A stretch of DNA of 64,000 nt from positions 12,597,724-12,661,723 of the forward strand of contig OU744736.1 of the NCBI GenBank assembly GCA_916613615.1, read 5' to 3'. Below are positions 19,269-31,100 of the stretch, piece after piece. Numbering within the stretch: position 1 is the stretch's first letter; every line of letters begins with the position of its first letter. The position numbers and the translations under genes were made by a program. This DNA comes from Steromphala cineraria. Taxonomy: Eukaryota > Mollusca > Gastropoda > Trochida > Trochidae. The notes under the pieces were generated by a model that was not told the DNA's origin, made no database searches, and was given only the letters and a program-made list of their open reading frames with translations.

Positions 19269-20680
19269 GGGCCCTGTCACACTTAAGCGTATAGCAAGTG
19301 CGTTCGGGTTGCGTATGGATTTTATTTCATACGCAACCAGTACGCTAAGTAATTTACCGTTTTTCGCCTTACTTGTACCGAACATGGAGCGATTGATTTA
19401 CGAACTTTGCGTTTTCTTTACGTTGCGGGTGCGTTGGAGATGCATATGATTTGTGTATCCCCACTTTATTGTTGCAGATGCTTGCATATGCAGAGCGCAT
19501 GCAAACCATACTCTAGACGCACACAACGTATGTCTACCGCATGCCTTGCGCAAACAAAGCGAACATATTCCGAGCCCGTTGCGTCTTCACATGATTTCCA
19601 ATGCTTTCTGTCTTTGTGGTATAAGTTTTCGTAGGTAATGTATATATACAAAGGGATCTCGCGGAAACGAAAAGCTTGTTATCAATTGCAAAACAATTTA
19701 TCTAAACAAAAGCGTACTGAATAAAGTTATGTTCACATGTGATTAAAAGGAGTTCCCACTTAAATGGCAGTCCGCAGTACTCGCCTGTTTCTTGATCAGT
19801 TCTGTACGAATACATACCCCTCGATTTCGGTATTGAAACTTTTAGAACTTATATATCAGAAAAAATACATTCTTCTCCCCATTGAACCTTAGGTCGGATC
19901 TTTCTGTTACATGCACCCACCCTCTCCGATTTGTTTACTCAATATGCCATGCTTTAACAACAGCATCGGTTTCATCCTGTCGCCTTTGGTCCGGACCTGC
20001 CTTATTCAAGGATTACTTACATTTGTAACACTTATTAACATTTGTCCATTACCTAGACACTTGACCAGTAGATTATACTGGAGCTGAGAAGTTTACAATG
20101 AAAACATTAAAAACAAATCAAACAAATTATGATTTTGTTAACATGGAAATGCAATGCTATATTCTTATTATTCATCTCTTCTTATCTTTGATTTACTAGA
20201 ATTTGTAGTACACATATTTCATTCAATATGTGTCTATATTCAACGTTTTGTTACTTTTAATAAATGATTGGTTATGCTATCTAAATAAAATTCACGATGC
20301 ACTCTAGGTACGCTATGAGTACGTTGTTAAACGTTACTCATAAGGAAAAACTGACATTTTTTTTTCCATTGTTATCATTCGGTTTAAGATCGTTCTTCGT
20401 ACGCACATCATTTGCTTGAAGTGCGTTTTGTGTATGTATTCTATGCGTTATCAATGCGTTGGTTCGGGACATCAACTCACACTGCGTATGAAGTGCATAC
20501 TCGGCACGATTACCTAACGTACATGTACCGCCCTCGACCGATGTAAAACCGATTTGTAGCGTTTTAACCATACGCAGCATAGTTTTGAGCATGCCCAAAA
20601 CTATCAAGCGTATGAAAATGGCCCAAGCGCATGCCGACGTACAAGAAACGACCTTGACGACGCTGAAGTGTGACAGGGGC
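19269..20680. mobile_element. 1.4-kb GCGTATG-rich TIR element (A-specific)
   Basis: Ends are inverted: GGCCCTGTCACACTTAAGCG on the left and the complement of GCCCCTGTCACACTTCAGCG on the right. Unit B lacks it (45700-45730 runs from ttcaataacgta to agcgcgtatg). The interior is unusually rich in GCGTATG/CATACGC and GCATGC words. No transposase is seen; superfamily unknown. Confidence 0.7.
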
Positions 20681-21322
20681 TTAAAAGCGCGTATGTTGTT
20701 TGGGTTTTTTCTTTATAATTATTCATTTAAATATACGTATATGTATATACATCATTCCAGCGTGTTAATTTGTCATCGGGCATTGAATAAGATAATTTAT
20801 TCCACCTCGAAACTAACAGAGTTGAACAATGTTGCCTTTTGTAAATAGCATTGTACAGCTGATTTTATACAAAGTACAACATACTAAAACATTGTTTAAA
20901 CACGTTGTTTTTTTCAAACGATTGTCAACGCAATCTGTTTGTACAATTAAAGTAAACTTTGTTAAATTCTATAAAAATAATTATTCATAAATCTTATAAT
21001 GCTGCCGACTAGCAGATGTCAATTCTACGAAATCTAATTAGCTAACCACACGCTGGTCTATGATCTCCCCTTCCCGTCTGGTCATCACATGTATAACATG
21101 CTGTTATGAAACTATGGAAGCGCTATCCCGTTGGACTCCCAGCCAACTGACCGGACACATCTTGGAGTGAGTCTCAACGACGGGGTCTTGTGGATAGACT
21201 CTGTCGTGTACTTCAAGTTGTGAATTGAAATGGGTTGTTAATTATTGTAAAGTAACATTGTTTAAAATCTGTCCAATAAATATTTTGTATTGAATCATTT
21301 TCACTGTAGTCCACCTAATTAG
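20681..21322. other. Unit-end spacer, unit A
   Basis: Non-coding and conserved at 45730-46413. It contains a well-kept block (atctccccttcccgtctggt, then ggactcccagccaactgacc) that is nearly identical in both units; no reading frame or RNA fold was recognised. Confidence 0.45.
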
Positions 21323-21488
21323 CATCTTCCAAACTGTCATTTTATGCCTTGCTGCAGAGACTTTACTTTTCTGTGCTGCTATAGTGCCCCTACAGAGTAG
21401 AGAGCAAGCACAGAAAACTCAAGACTATGCAGCAAGGCATAAAATGACATTTTGGAAACTGGCCTTTTAGGCTCTGCGTAGGAAGATG
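21323..21488. mobile_element. 166-bp TIR insertion with 9-bp duplication
   Basis: Flanked by cctaattag at 21314-21322 and 21489-21497; the empty site with one cctaattag is at 46405-46413. Termini CATCTTCC...GGAAGATG lead into a longer inverted repeat (tcattttatgccttgctgc and its complement), with a deletion in the left arm. Likely a Mutator-like MITE. Confidence 0.85.
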
Positions 21489-21574
21489 CCTAATTAGATC
21501 ATTAACGCCCGTCTCCAAAGAATTTCAAGAATGTTATATAGGCCTATGGAGTCTAGATTGACCTTTGACATGAC

Positions 21575-21598
21575 GTCGTCACTAGCAACGTGACGTCA
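21575..21598 (+). promoter_or_regulatory. RFX X-box-like plus CRE composite (unit B)
   Basis: GTCGTC, a 3-nt spacer and AGCAAC (21575-21589) match the RFX X-box pattern with one deviation. They are followed after one base by the perfect palindromic CRE TGACGTCA (21591-21598). A second CRE-like TGACGTCG lies just upstream at 21571. The window begins inside the equivalent site of unit A (gtgacgtcac at 1-10). It sits about 5 to 6.6 kb upstream of each gene's ATG, so a role as promoter of a missing 5' exon is only a hypothesis. Confidence 0.3.
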
Positions 21599-21694
21599 CG
21601 TTATTGTTGCCTTGAACGTGCAGACATGTAGCTCAATAGCTCTCTTGGCGGCAAATATGAAACAAAGAATTCGTTGTTTTTCTAAAATGGATTT

Positions 21695-22641
21695 GGTGTG
21701 AATAGAACAAACAACTGAGCCGTGGATTTCTTCTAATTATTCTGTGTATTACTTGTAAGTTGTACAAGATGGGTGATTTCATAACACAGAAGCATAGAGC
21801 TTGAAGAATAATTCTGAAACAAAGGAAAGATACTTTGAGTCAAAAGATCAAACAATACAACTCTCAAACTCACTGAAGCGTACATAAAAGAACCACTAAA
21901 TTTACCAGTTTTCTGTACACTCATATTTCAACACTTCGCAATGACCTAGATTTATACTCTGAAGTTTGAGAAATATCTATACTCTTACACTTGTCACAAA
22001 CAGATTATCTGTTAATTAGAATTACAAACAAATGGGATAACTCTAAAACTCAATGCCATCAACATCGGGCAACAACAGTTACTCTGCCAATTCTTGGAAG
22101 GCGAGTTTACTTCACTTACAGGGGTGAAAGGTAGTTATAACAAACTGACAATAAAATATGCTTGAAATAAGATGATGCCTTTTAAGCTAAAATACTCTGA
22201 CACTTTGTAAAACCTGATGAATACATTCAACAAGTAAACACACTTGAAAATAGGGCTCTAACTTCAATGATGCGCTTTTCGCATAACATTACCCCTATTA
22301 TTTATGAACATGGAATCGTCCGAAAATTACCGCGGACTTGAATAAACATCAATTTCAAGAAAAACACTTAATATTTATGAGCGTAATAGTGACCACATTG
22401 ATCTAGAACATGTGTAAATATATATACCTGAAGGTTTGATCTCACGGCAAACATATTTGGCGTTAACTCATCAATTTTGACATTTGAGCACTGTTTGCCC
22501 GCCATGCGGTCCAAAAACAAAGGGAGCATTCCATAACCGGAAGCGCAATTTTAAATGACGGTAAATAAGGGAGTGGCTCATTATTTGATAATGCATCTGA
22601 GCGTAAAATAATCTCTTTCACAATTAAACAGATTCAATCCA
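21695..22641. mobile_element. B-specific 0.95-kb insertion near the unit start
   Basis: Units A and C read atggatttattggact without interruption; B has 947 bp between two copies of ggattt (21689-21694 and 22642-22647). No clear terminal inverted repeats and no convincing coding frame. Class unknown. Confidence 0.65.
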
Positions 22642-22920
22642 GGATTTATTGGACTGAATATGAAGTTAAGACCTTAAAGGGCAAGTAAAGTTTACCTTTT
22701 GTATGTTAAAGTTGATCAGTAGACTTTCTTAAAGAGTTTTTGCCCAAAGTACATCACAATCACGCAAACATTAACTCTCTCTATATATCTAAGATAAAAA
22801 AGACACAAAACGGCCCATATCAAAGACGCTACCATTAAATTAAACATTATCATAGGGCCTCAGGATGCAAGATAAAAAGGGGAGAAGGCTTACTTTTAAT
22901 TTACAAAATCATGATTTTAA

Positions 22921-23275
22921 GGGACAGTAGCACGTTTTTAGGGGGAACAAAAGGTGATGCCAGGAAAATGAAAATAAATGGTTCCAATTAAAAGACAATG
23001 TATTTGAACTAAATTGAGCAGTAATAATTCAAATATATAACATAAAGTTTAGTCATGCGATTCATTTTTCTTACACAAAAAGAATTAACGGTGTTCCCAA
23101 AAAATGGCCACCAATGGATTTTTTGTGAATCTTAATAATTTGTCCGCTGACTATGGATGATTGGCTTGTGTAATGAGATTTTTGACACTGTCAATATAAT
23201 ACATTTAGCAATAGCTTAAAATAATCAGTGAAATATTTAAAATATAAAATTATCAATAAACGTCCTAATGTCCCT
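22921..23275. mobile_element. TTAA-flanked MITE, unit B (decayed)
   Basis: Ortholog of the MITE at 377-732. Its inverted repeats are mutated (left gggacagtagcacg, right cgtcctaatgtccc) and it is flanked by TTAA at 22917-22920 and 23276-23279. The extra decay fits B being the older branch or evolving under less homogenisation. Confidence 0.7.
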
Positions 23276-23279
23276 TTAA

Positions 23280-26200
23280 CTTGTCTTCTTTGCATTTACT
23301 TTACTATTTTTTTTATTACTTTACTTTACTTTACTTTACTTTATATCTAAAAATAGTGTCTAAGTGGTTAAAACTAAGAGAAGTTTTAAGAATCTTACAT
23401 TTATATATGAAAAAAGGTGTTCTTACAACAACAAAAATGAAAAACTCATAAAGGCGGTTTTGTTCTAATCTTTAAACAATTAACTGCAAGTTTATATTGT
23501 GAAGATGTGGACATTTTTAGAAAACATTTCCAGAAGACTCGTACAAGAATCCCCCAAAACGTGTGATTGCTTCTACTTCACATTGAGAAAGTGTACATAG
23601 GTTGCTTTCAGCAAATTAAATCTAAAAAGGAAAAAATATGTGGACAAAATATTATGTATTTTCTGAACCTAAACCATCTCAGTTTAGTGTCCATTGCAGT
23701 TCTTAAAGAACGTAAAAATATTTTATTCCAGTTCATGAAGGCCTTTGATTTCAATTCTTGTTTTTATCAAATCCGTTTGTCTATTTGTGAATAGATTATA
23801 GGATTATTACATGTTTCATATACAACTTTCTTGCACGATGCAATTAAGCATGATTGCTGATTAAGGCTGATAAATATATAAAGGAGGAATAGTTTCAGCG
23901 AACATAATATTTGGAGGACACTTCTTAAGAGGTAAATTATTGACATTACTAATACGGAACGTAAACGTCCTATATAAATTTAGAAGATAAATAGTTGTGT
24001 TTGTAAATTTCCGGGGTTCTTTGTCATTCAACACCCGCAAAATTAGTTTAAAATCGACAGCGATAGGACTCAACCAATCAAAGAGCGAAACACTGTCTTG
24101 TTCACAAACTTTTGAATGCCCAGATCAAATATTTTACGGCCCTTCAATTGGTTTGTGTTTATTATGGGGAAGGTTACAGGGACCACTTGTTCGATCCCCG
24201 TTTAGGAGATATGGGAGAATTTTGGTGCATATAATTTAAAAGGTTTTGTTACACAATTTTGTCTGTTATAACAGTCAATAAGCACCTCTTCTTTATGCGA
24301 AAAGTCTCCGATTGCCATATTTTCCCCTTTAAATTCCTAAAAAACATTGGTTTTAAAAGGTACCTTAAAAGGGCCACATGGTCGGAGGAACCTTTTATGC
24401 TGTATATCCCCTTATGTTTGAAGTTGCCAAGTAACAGCGTATTAGATATTTTATGTTTGCTTATTTGAGCGTGAGATTTTCCAACAATATGTATGATCCT
24501 GAAGTTAAATATTAGTCGGACTCGTCTGTGTTTTTTTCTAGACTGACCAGGATATTTATAAGTTAACGTTAATGTCATTACAACGCCATATTTGACCTGC
24601 CGTCGTTTAGGCCTACAACTTTTGGATGCCCAGATCAAATATTTTACGGCCCTTCAATTGGTTTGTGTTTATATGTGAGCATTCTCCCCATGTTAATGAA
24701 ACCAAAGTAGCCGAAGTATGAAATACGTGTCTCAAAGTAGAAGTTATCAATATGAGTTTAAGCCTACATAATTGGTTCTCAGTCCTTCAGAATCTGGAAG
24801 ATCTCAGATGACATATAAAATGTTGATGATGATTTATATTTAGCGACTTAATAATACAATAAAAGAAGCATTATTTATATATATAACTAATAATTCTACT
24901 ACAGCAACAATATTTGATATCACATTTTCCTTCAGTTTCTTAATTCATTATCAAGAACAAAGAATATCTATCCATGAAGAAATATGTTGCCATAAATCTC
25001 TTGAGAGCTTCAACAACTTGAACAAATATTATAGGTAGAGGAGACCAGGGCAAAGCACGTCCCCTAACACATAAGTGTGTCCCATGGTCACCTCGACATG
25101 TACAGCTGCGTATCTTAAGTTTGTTCACTTACCTTCGTATTCTAGTGCAAATATCATGTAATTTGTAACGTCTTTGAGACATCTTAGCATTGTGAAAATG
25201 AAACCATAAATGATGAAATTTCACTGCATAACTTATAATGCAGTTTGGGTTAACATATCCGTATGTCATACCTAGCAGATAGCTGTAACAAATTTGGCAG
25301 GTCATTGAAGTGACCAGGGGTCAAAATTTCAAAACATTGATTTCCATTTTGCTCCACAAAATCCTTCATAAGTGATCAACAGTTTTAGATCTTATTCATA
25401 TGTGTTCCTTTGCTCTAAGGGAACGTAACTGTGATGATCTTTTTCCTACAACGTTTCCATGGATGACTTTAATCGAAATGTTAGAAAATCCAAATTTCAT
25501 AAACATGACCTTATCTGTCTATTTAATCATGCCAAATATTGACATTCAGCACCATTGACGAGATGATCCCAAAATATGATTTAGGAATGGTTATTTTACA
25601 CATGGACAATTGATGATCGTTTGTAAGTGGTCCTGGAGTTATTTTATGAACGTCAAAACGAAACCAAAATTACATCATATTTGCACTAAGATCACAAACA
25701 AGTGAACACACTTGTACAGAAGAGAATGCAATATGCACCATATATCTAATACTTATCAGTTTGATCATCGCATGACAAATGCTTGTTTAGCCTACAATTA
25801 TTGCATGTAAATATATTTAGTAATACGTAAATGGTTTTGGACAAAGGGGGCGCGCTTTGCTGGGTAGTTAAGGGCAAAGTGCCCATCCTCTGGGCGCTTT
25901 GCCCCATGTGACAAGACACAGAATGAAAAACATATTACACCCGTATAATCAAAAGCTATCATCTTCATAATGCAAGGTAACTTATGAACTCTTATGAAGG
26001 ATAGAAATAGGAAAACTCTAGGCAATATATGCAAGGATGTACAAAATATTTTGTAAAATGTCATTGACCTTGACTGTCGTCATAGTCAAAGACCTAATAT
26101 CATTATGTTTGGTACATACACATTTATTTAAAACCAGGCGTTGACAATTTAGGCCTATCAAAACTGTAATATGAAAGACAGAAGACTTGGATTGGTTAAA

Positions 26201-26607
26201 AGGACGATTTCAACATTTCAAAACATTTAGCTCTGTCGGGCTTGACCGAACGGCACGCATTATTTATCCTTTAGGGTTGAAAGATTATAGTGAATGAATA
26301 AATAAATCATGTTTACACCAAACAACAGAAATATGTTTTTTAACTGTTACTTGTCATCGTTCAATAACAAAATATTTTTTTTGTGTATATTTCATTTTTA
26401 TTAAATACGAGAGAATAATGGTATCGAAATAATAGTTCTCTTTTACGTTATTTGCTTATGAAATACAAAATGATAACCAATATGATTACAAAAAAGATTA
26501 ATTTTAGATCATGCGGGGCAAAGTGCTCCCCTCGGCTCACTTTGCACCATTGAGGGTAGCATTCGAAATGTTCATCACAGAAAATTATTAAAGCAAGTAT
26601 ATTCATT
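23280..26607. other. Upstream non-coding flank, unit B
   Basis: Homologous to 737-6180 of A, with many small indels. A 60-bp word around ttttacggcccttcaattgg occurs twice (about 24110-24170 and 24612-24670), the second copy forming the near-empty site of the 1-kb TIR element. Words resembling ggagaccagggcaaagc recur at 25035, 27482 and inverted at 26850. No gene seen. Confidence 0.45.
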
Positions 26608-27582
26608 AGGGAATGAATGCATGATACCATTATATATCATCCGTTTTATATTTTAATGTAATATTGGAATTAAGACATATCAATATTGCAAAAACCGGAT
26701 TTTTTTCTCGAATATGTCAAATCGTACATCCCGACTCACGCAAAAGATTCTTATTAAACGCTTCTTAGCGTTTGCTTTCATTGGTTGGTAATTTGGCGAT
26801 CGTCAAGAAGACATAACGCTTTGCCGTTTGGGCGCGGTTTGGCCTGGTCTCCACTATACGTTGTTACAAAGAATGAATGAATGAATTTCCTTACAGATAT
26901 CAATCCGAAGATTGCTGAGCATATAACAAGTTAAATCACATAGCTATAACATGTTCACAGGAAAAAAATATGTTCAAAGCAAAGGTAAAATAGTCTCTAT
27001 AATGTACATTTGAGTGAGGAGAGCAAGGAATAGAGTTATTTACTGTAAAGGATTACTTCTTTGATTGGCATTCTAGAAGTTGGTGTTATGATCAACAAGG
27101 AAGATTATTTTATGGATAATCAACTTATTTATTCTTTGTAAGCGACGTTTCGACATAGATCCTAATGTCGTTGTCAAGCAAGTGATGACTTAAGTGAGCC
27201 GAGGGGAGCATCACTTGCTTGACAACGACATTAGGATCTATGTCGAAACGTCACTTACAAAGAATAAAGAAGTTGATTATCCATAAAATAATCTTCCTTG
27301 TTGTAAAGGATTATCATAAATCTCCAGGACATTTCATCTATTTGGTTAGTTATTGGTATTTCTCCTCCAGAAAAAGAGACAACATGTCACCTTCTGTTAG
27401 TTATTCAATTTGTACATATACATTGACATCAAAATGATCTAAAAGTTGAGAAAAGAACTGATTTCTGTAGTACTCATAGGTGAGACCAGGGCAAAACGAG
27501 CCCCCAAACTAAAAACGTGGCTTTTGTGCACCTAAATATTTTCAAAATACAACTCGCAGCATATCTCTAATGCTTAAAAGTT
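26608..27582. mobile_element. B-specific insertion containing a long palindrome
   Basis: A and C join tatattcat directly to agactatcgtatg, while B has about 975 bp between them. The segment holds a 95-bp-armed palindrome (27093-27303) and a ggagaccag word in inverted orientation near 26850. No coding frame. Ends are not sharply defined. Confidence 0.55.
27093..27303. repeat. Long palindrome, 95-bp arms, 21-nt spacer
   Basis: Left arm 27093-27187 and right arm 27209-27303 differ at only two positions. Each arm carries the hairpin motif with gtcgaaacgtc, so the palindrome is an inverted duplication of that motif with its flanks. It would fold into a very stable stem if transcribed or extruded. 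Confidence 0.9.
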
Positions 27583-27979
27583 AGACTATCGTATGACAAA
27601 TGCTCCAATAACCTCCACCAACTGCATAAGGATATATTAATGAAAATGTTTGACATCACTAGAAATAGATATCTACTGATGTTTTCGTCCATTGGATGTA
27701 TAGCATCACAAGAAATAGAAAGGTTATAGGTGTCGGTGCTCATTGAATCCAGCACACATGGTTTAGCATATTTTAATGGTAATGATCTTATCCATTGAAA
27801 CTGACGACTCTCAAAGTATCTTTATATCGATGATTGATATTATTTAGTAAATCTAGCATTGTATACTTTAGCTTACCCCTTGAGATATCTATACATCAAT
27901 AATAGGTAACATCCAGTGAATATGCATTGCCTGATTTATCCAGAAAGGTTATCATGACATTAATCTTCTTCAACAGGAA

Positions 27980-28130
27980 ATGGCAGAGTGCCCTCCCAAC
28001 CAAGAACCCACTGATCCGGGTTCCGAGGGAGAGGCCGCCTTGACCACGCCCATTGACCTCTCGGGTCATGTCAATGGGAAATTCAAGAAAGGAAGCTGGA
28101 CTCGGCTTACCTCATGGACTCGCAGTATTG
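27980..28130 (+). CDS. Gene B exon 1
   Basis: 151 nt, starting MAECPPNQEPTDPGSEGEAA and ending WTRLTSWTRSI. Preceded by ttcttcaacag three bases before the ATG; donor g|gtaagg. Differs from A at three residues (IH to NQ, V to F). Confidence 0.75.
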
Positions 28131-31100
28131 GTAAGGAATAACCTTCAGTTAACTAGATCTACACATGTTTGGAAGAGCATTGACAGACATACTTATCATG
28201 GTATGAAAATTCAGAAATGCAAAAGGCTATTTGTTAAAGATACCCTAAGTTGACAGTTGCATTTGTATTACAGAGAACACCAACTCATTGAATAAAGCTA
28301 GATTGCTTTAATGTTGTGTCCATTGAATAGCTTTATAATGCATCAATAATGTCCTATATTCCATTTGCAGCTATCCGGGTGTTTTCCCGCCGTAGGAGGA
28401 GGCAGAGGCGACTTGCTAAAGCAGAAACAAGATCAAAGGAAACCATCCAGACCCAACCTGAGGACCTAACTACAGAGGTAGTATCTACAATGACAGAGAC
28501 CCCAGCTCTTGGCCGCTCTGCAGAAAATCTAGTGGTGGACCATGCTGCAGAGAGTCTGACCAATGACCTTACTGCAGAGGAAGTTGATGTGACCATCGCC
28601 TCAGAAAGTCCCTTTGTGGACCATGCTGCAGAGAGTCTGACCAATGACCTGACTGCAGAGGAAGTTGCTGTGATCATCGCCTCAGAAAGTCAAGTTGTGG
28701 ACCATGCTGCAGAGAGTCTGACCAATGACCTTACTGCAGAGGAAGTTGCTGTGATCATCGCCTCAGAAAGTCCCTTTGTGGACCATGCTGCAGAGAGTCT
28801 GACCAATGACCTGACTGCAGAGGAAGTTGCTGTGTTCATCGCCTCAGAAAGTCCAGTTGTGGACCATGCTGCAGATAGCCTAACCAATGACCTTACTGCA
28901 GAGGAAGTTGCTGTGATCATCGACTCAGAAAGTCCCTTTGTGGACCATGCTGCAGAGAGTCTGACCAATGACCTGACTGCAGAGGAAGTTGCTGTGATCA
29001 TCGCCTCAGAAAGTCCAGTTGTGGACCATGCTGCAGAGAGTCTGACCAATGACCTTACTGCAGAGGAAGTTGCTGTGATCATCGCCTCAGAAAGTCCCTT
29101 TGTGGACCATGCTGCAGAGAGTCTGACCAATGACCTGACTGCAGAGGAAGTTGCTGTGTTCATCGCCTCAGAAAGTCTAGTTGTGGACCATGCTGCAGAG
29201 AGTCTGACCAATGACCTAACTGCAGAAGAAGTTGCTGTGACCATCGCCTCAGAAAGTCCAGATGTGGACCATGCTGCAGAGAGTCTGACCAATGACCTAA
29301 CTGCAGAAGAACTTGCTGTGACCATCGCTTTAGAAAGTCCAGTTGTGGGCCATGCTGCAGAGAGTCCAACTGTTGACCTGACTACAGAGGACGTTGCTGT
29401 GACCATCGCCTCAGAAAGTCCAGTTGTGGACAATGTTCCAGAGAGTCCAACTGTTGACCTGACTGCAGAAGAAATTGATGTGACGATCGCTTTAGAAAGT
29501 CCAGTCGTGGACCATGCTGCAGAGAGTCTGACCAATGACCTGACTGCAGAGGACGTTGCTGTGACCATCGCCTCAGAAAATTCAGTTGTGGACCATGCAG
29601 CAGATAGCCTGACCAATGACCTAATTGCAGAGGAAGTTGCTGTGACCATCGTCATGGACCAAACCGCAGAGAGTCTGACCAATGACCTAACTGCAGAGGA
29701 AGTTACTGTGACCATCGCCTCAGAAAGTCCAGATGTTGATCATGCTGCAGAGAGTCTGACCAATGACCTAACTGCAGAGGAAGTTGCTGTGACCATCGCC
29801 TCAGAAAGTCCAGTTGGGGATCATGCTGCAGATAGTCTGAACAATTACCTGACTGCAGGTGAAGTTGCTGTTATCATCGCCTCAGAAAGTCCAGATGTTG
29901 ATCATGCAGCAGAGAGTTCAAACAATGACCTAACTGCAGAGGAAGTTGCTGTGACCATCGCCTCAGAAAATCCAGTTATGGACCAAACCGCAGAGAGTCT
30001 GACCAATGACCTAACTCCAGAGGAAGATGCTGTGATCATCGCCTCAGAAAGTCCAGATGTTGATCATGCAGCAGAGAGTTCAAACAATGACCTAACTGCA
30101 GAGGAAGTTGCTGTGACCATCGCCTCAGAAAGTCCAGTCATGGACCAAACCGCAGATAGTCTGACCAATGACCTGACTGCAGAGAAAGTTGCTGTGACCA
30201 TCGCCTCAGAAAGTCCAGTTGTGGACCATGCTGCAGAGAGTCTGACCAATGACCTAACTGCAGAGGAAGTTGTTATAACCATCGCATCAGAAAGTCCGAC
30301 CGATGACCTGACTGCAGGTGAAGTTGCTGTGATCATCGCCTCAGAAAGTCCAGATGTTGATCATGCACCCGAGAGTTCAAACAATGACCTAACTGCAGAG
30401 GAAGTTGCTGTGATCATCGCCTCAGAAAATCCACTTGTGGACCATGCTGCAGATAGACTGACCAATGACCTAACTGCAGAGGAAGTTGCTGTGATCATCG
30501 CCTCAGAAAGTCCAGATGTTGATCATGCACCCGAGAGTTCAAACAATGACCTAACTGCAGAGGAAGTTGCTGTGATCATCGCCTCAAAAAATCCAGTTGT
30601 GGACCATGCTGCAGATAGTCTGACCAATGACCTGACTGCAGAGAAAGTTGCTGTGACCATCGCCTCAGAAAGTCCAGTTGTGGACCATGCTACAGAGTGT
30701 CTGACCAATGACCTAACTGCAGAGGAAGTTGTTATAACCATCGCATCAGAGAGTCCGACCGATGACCAGACTGCAGGTGAAGTTGCTGTGATCATCGCCT
30801 CAGAAAGTCCAGATGTTGATCATGCACCCGAGAGTTCAAACAATGACCTAACTGCAGAGGAAGTTGCTGTGATCATCGCCTCAGAAAATCCACTTGTGGA
30901 CCATGCTGCAGATAGACTGACCAATGACCTAGCTGCAGAGGAAGTTGCTGTGATCATCGCCTCAGAAAGTCCAGATGTTGATCATGCACCCGAGAGTTCA
31001 AACAATGACCTAACTGCAGAGGAAGTTGCTGTGATCATCGCCTCAAAAAGTCCAGTTGTGGACCATGCTGCAGAGAGTCTGACCAATGACCTAACTGCAG

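Larger units (their letters stand above)
1..21589. repeat. Tandem segmental unit A
   Basis: The first 21.6 kb form one copy of a large head-to-tail unit. The opening word GTGACGTCACG, followed by tattgttgcc, recurs at 21590 and, with one change, at 46506. Order and sequence of most of the intervening DNA, including a complete eight-exon gene, are the same in all three units. The phase of the unit is set arbitrarily by the window edge; the true duplication breakpoints cannot be read here. A-specific material includes a Penelope-like element, a second TTAA MITE, a 1.4-kb GCGTATG-rich element, two 70-bp palindromic insertions and a 166-bp insertion near the unit end. Confidence 0.85.

Noticed and set aside
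19407..20848. Short overlapping frames in the GCGTATG-rich element
   Set aside because: Small, on both strands, unsupported by any homology, and confined to an insertion lacking in unit B.
28690..29715. Long minus-strand open frames over the 27-residue arrays (up to 341 codons, Ser/Ala/Thr-rich)
   Set aside because: They exist only because the 81-bp unit is a multiple of three and lacks antisense stops; they end where the array ends, have no splice context, and appear over all three arrays in the same phase.
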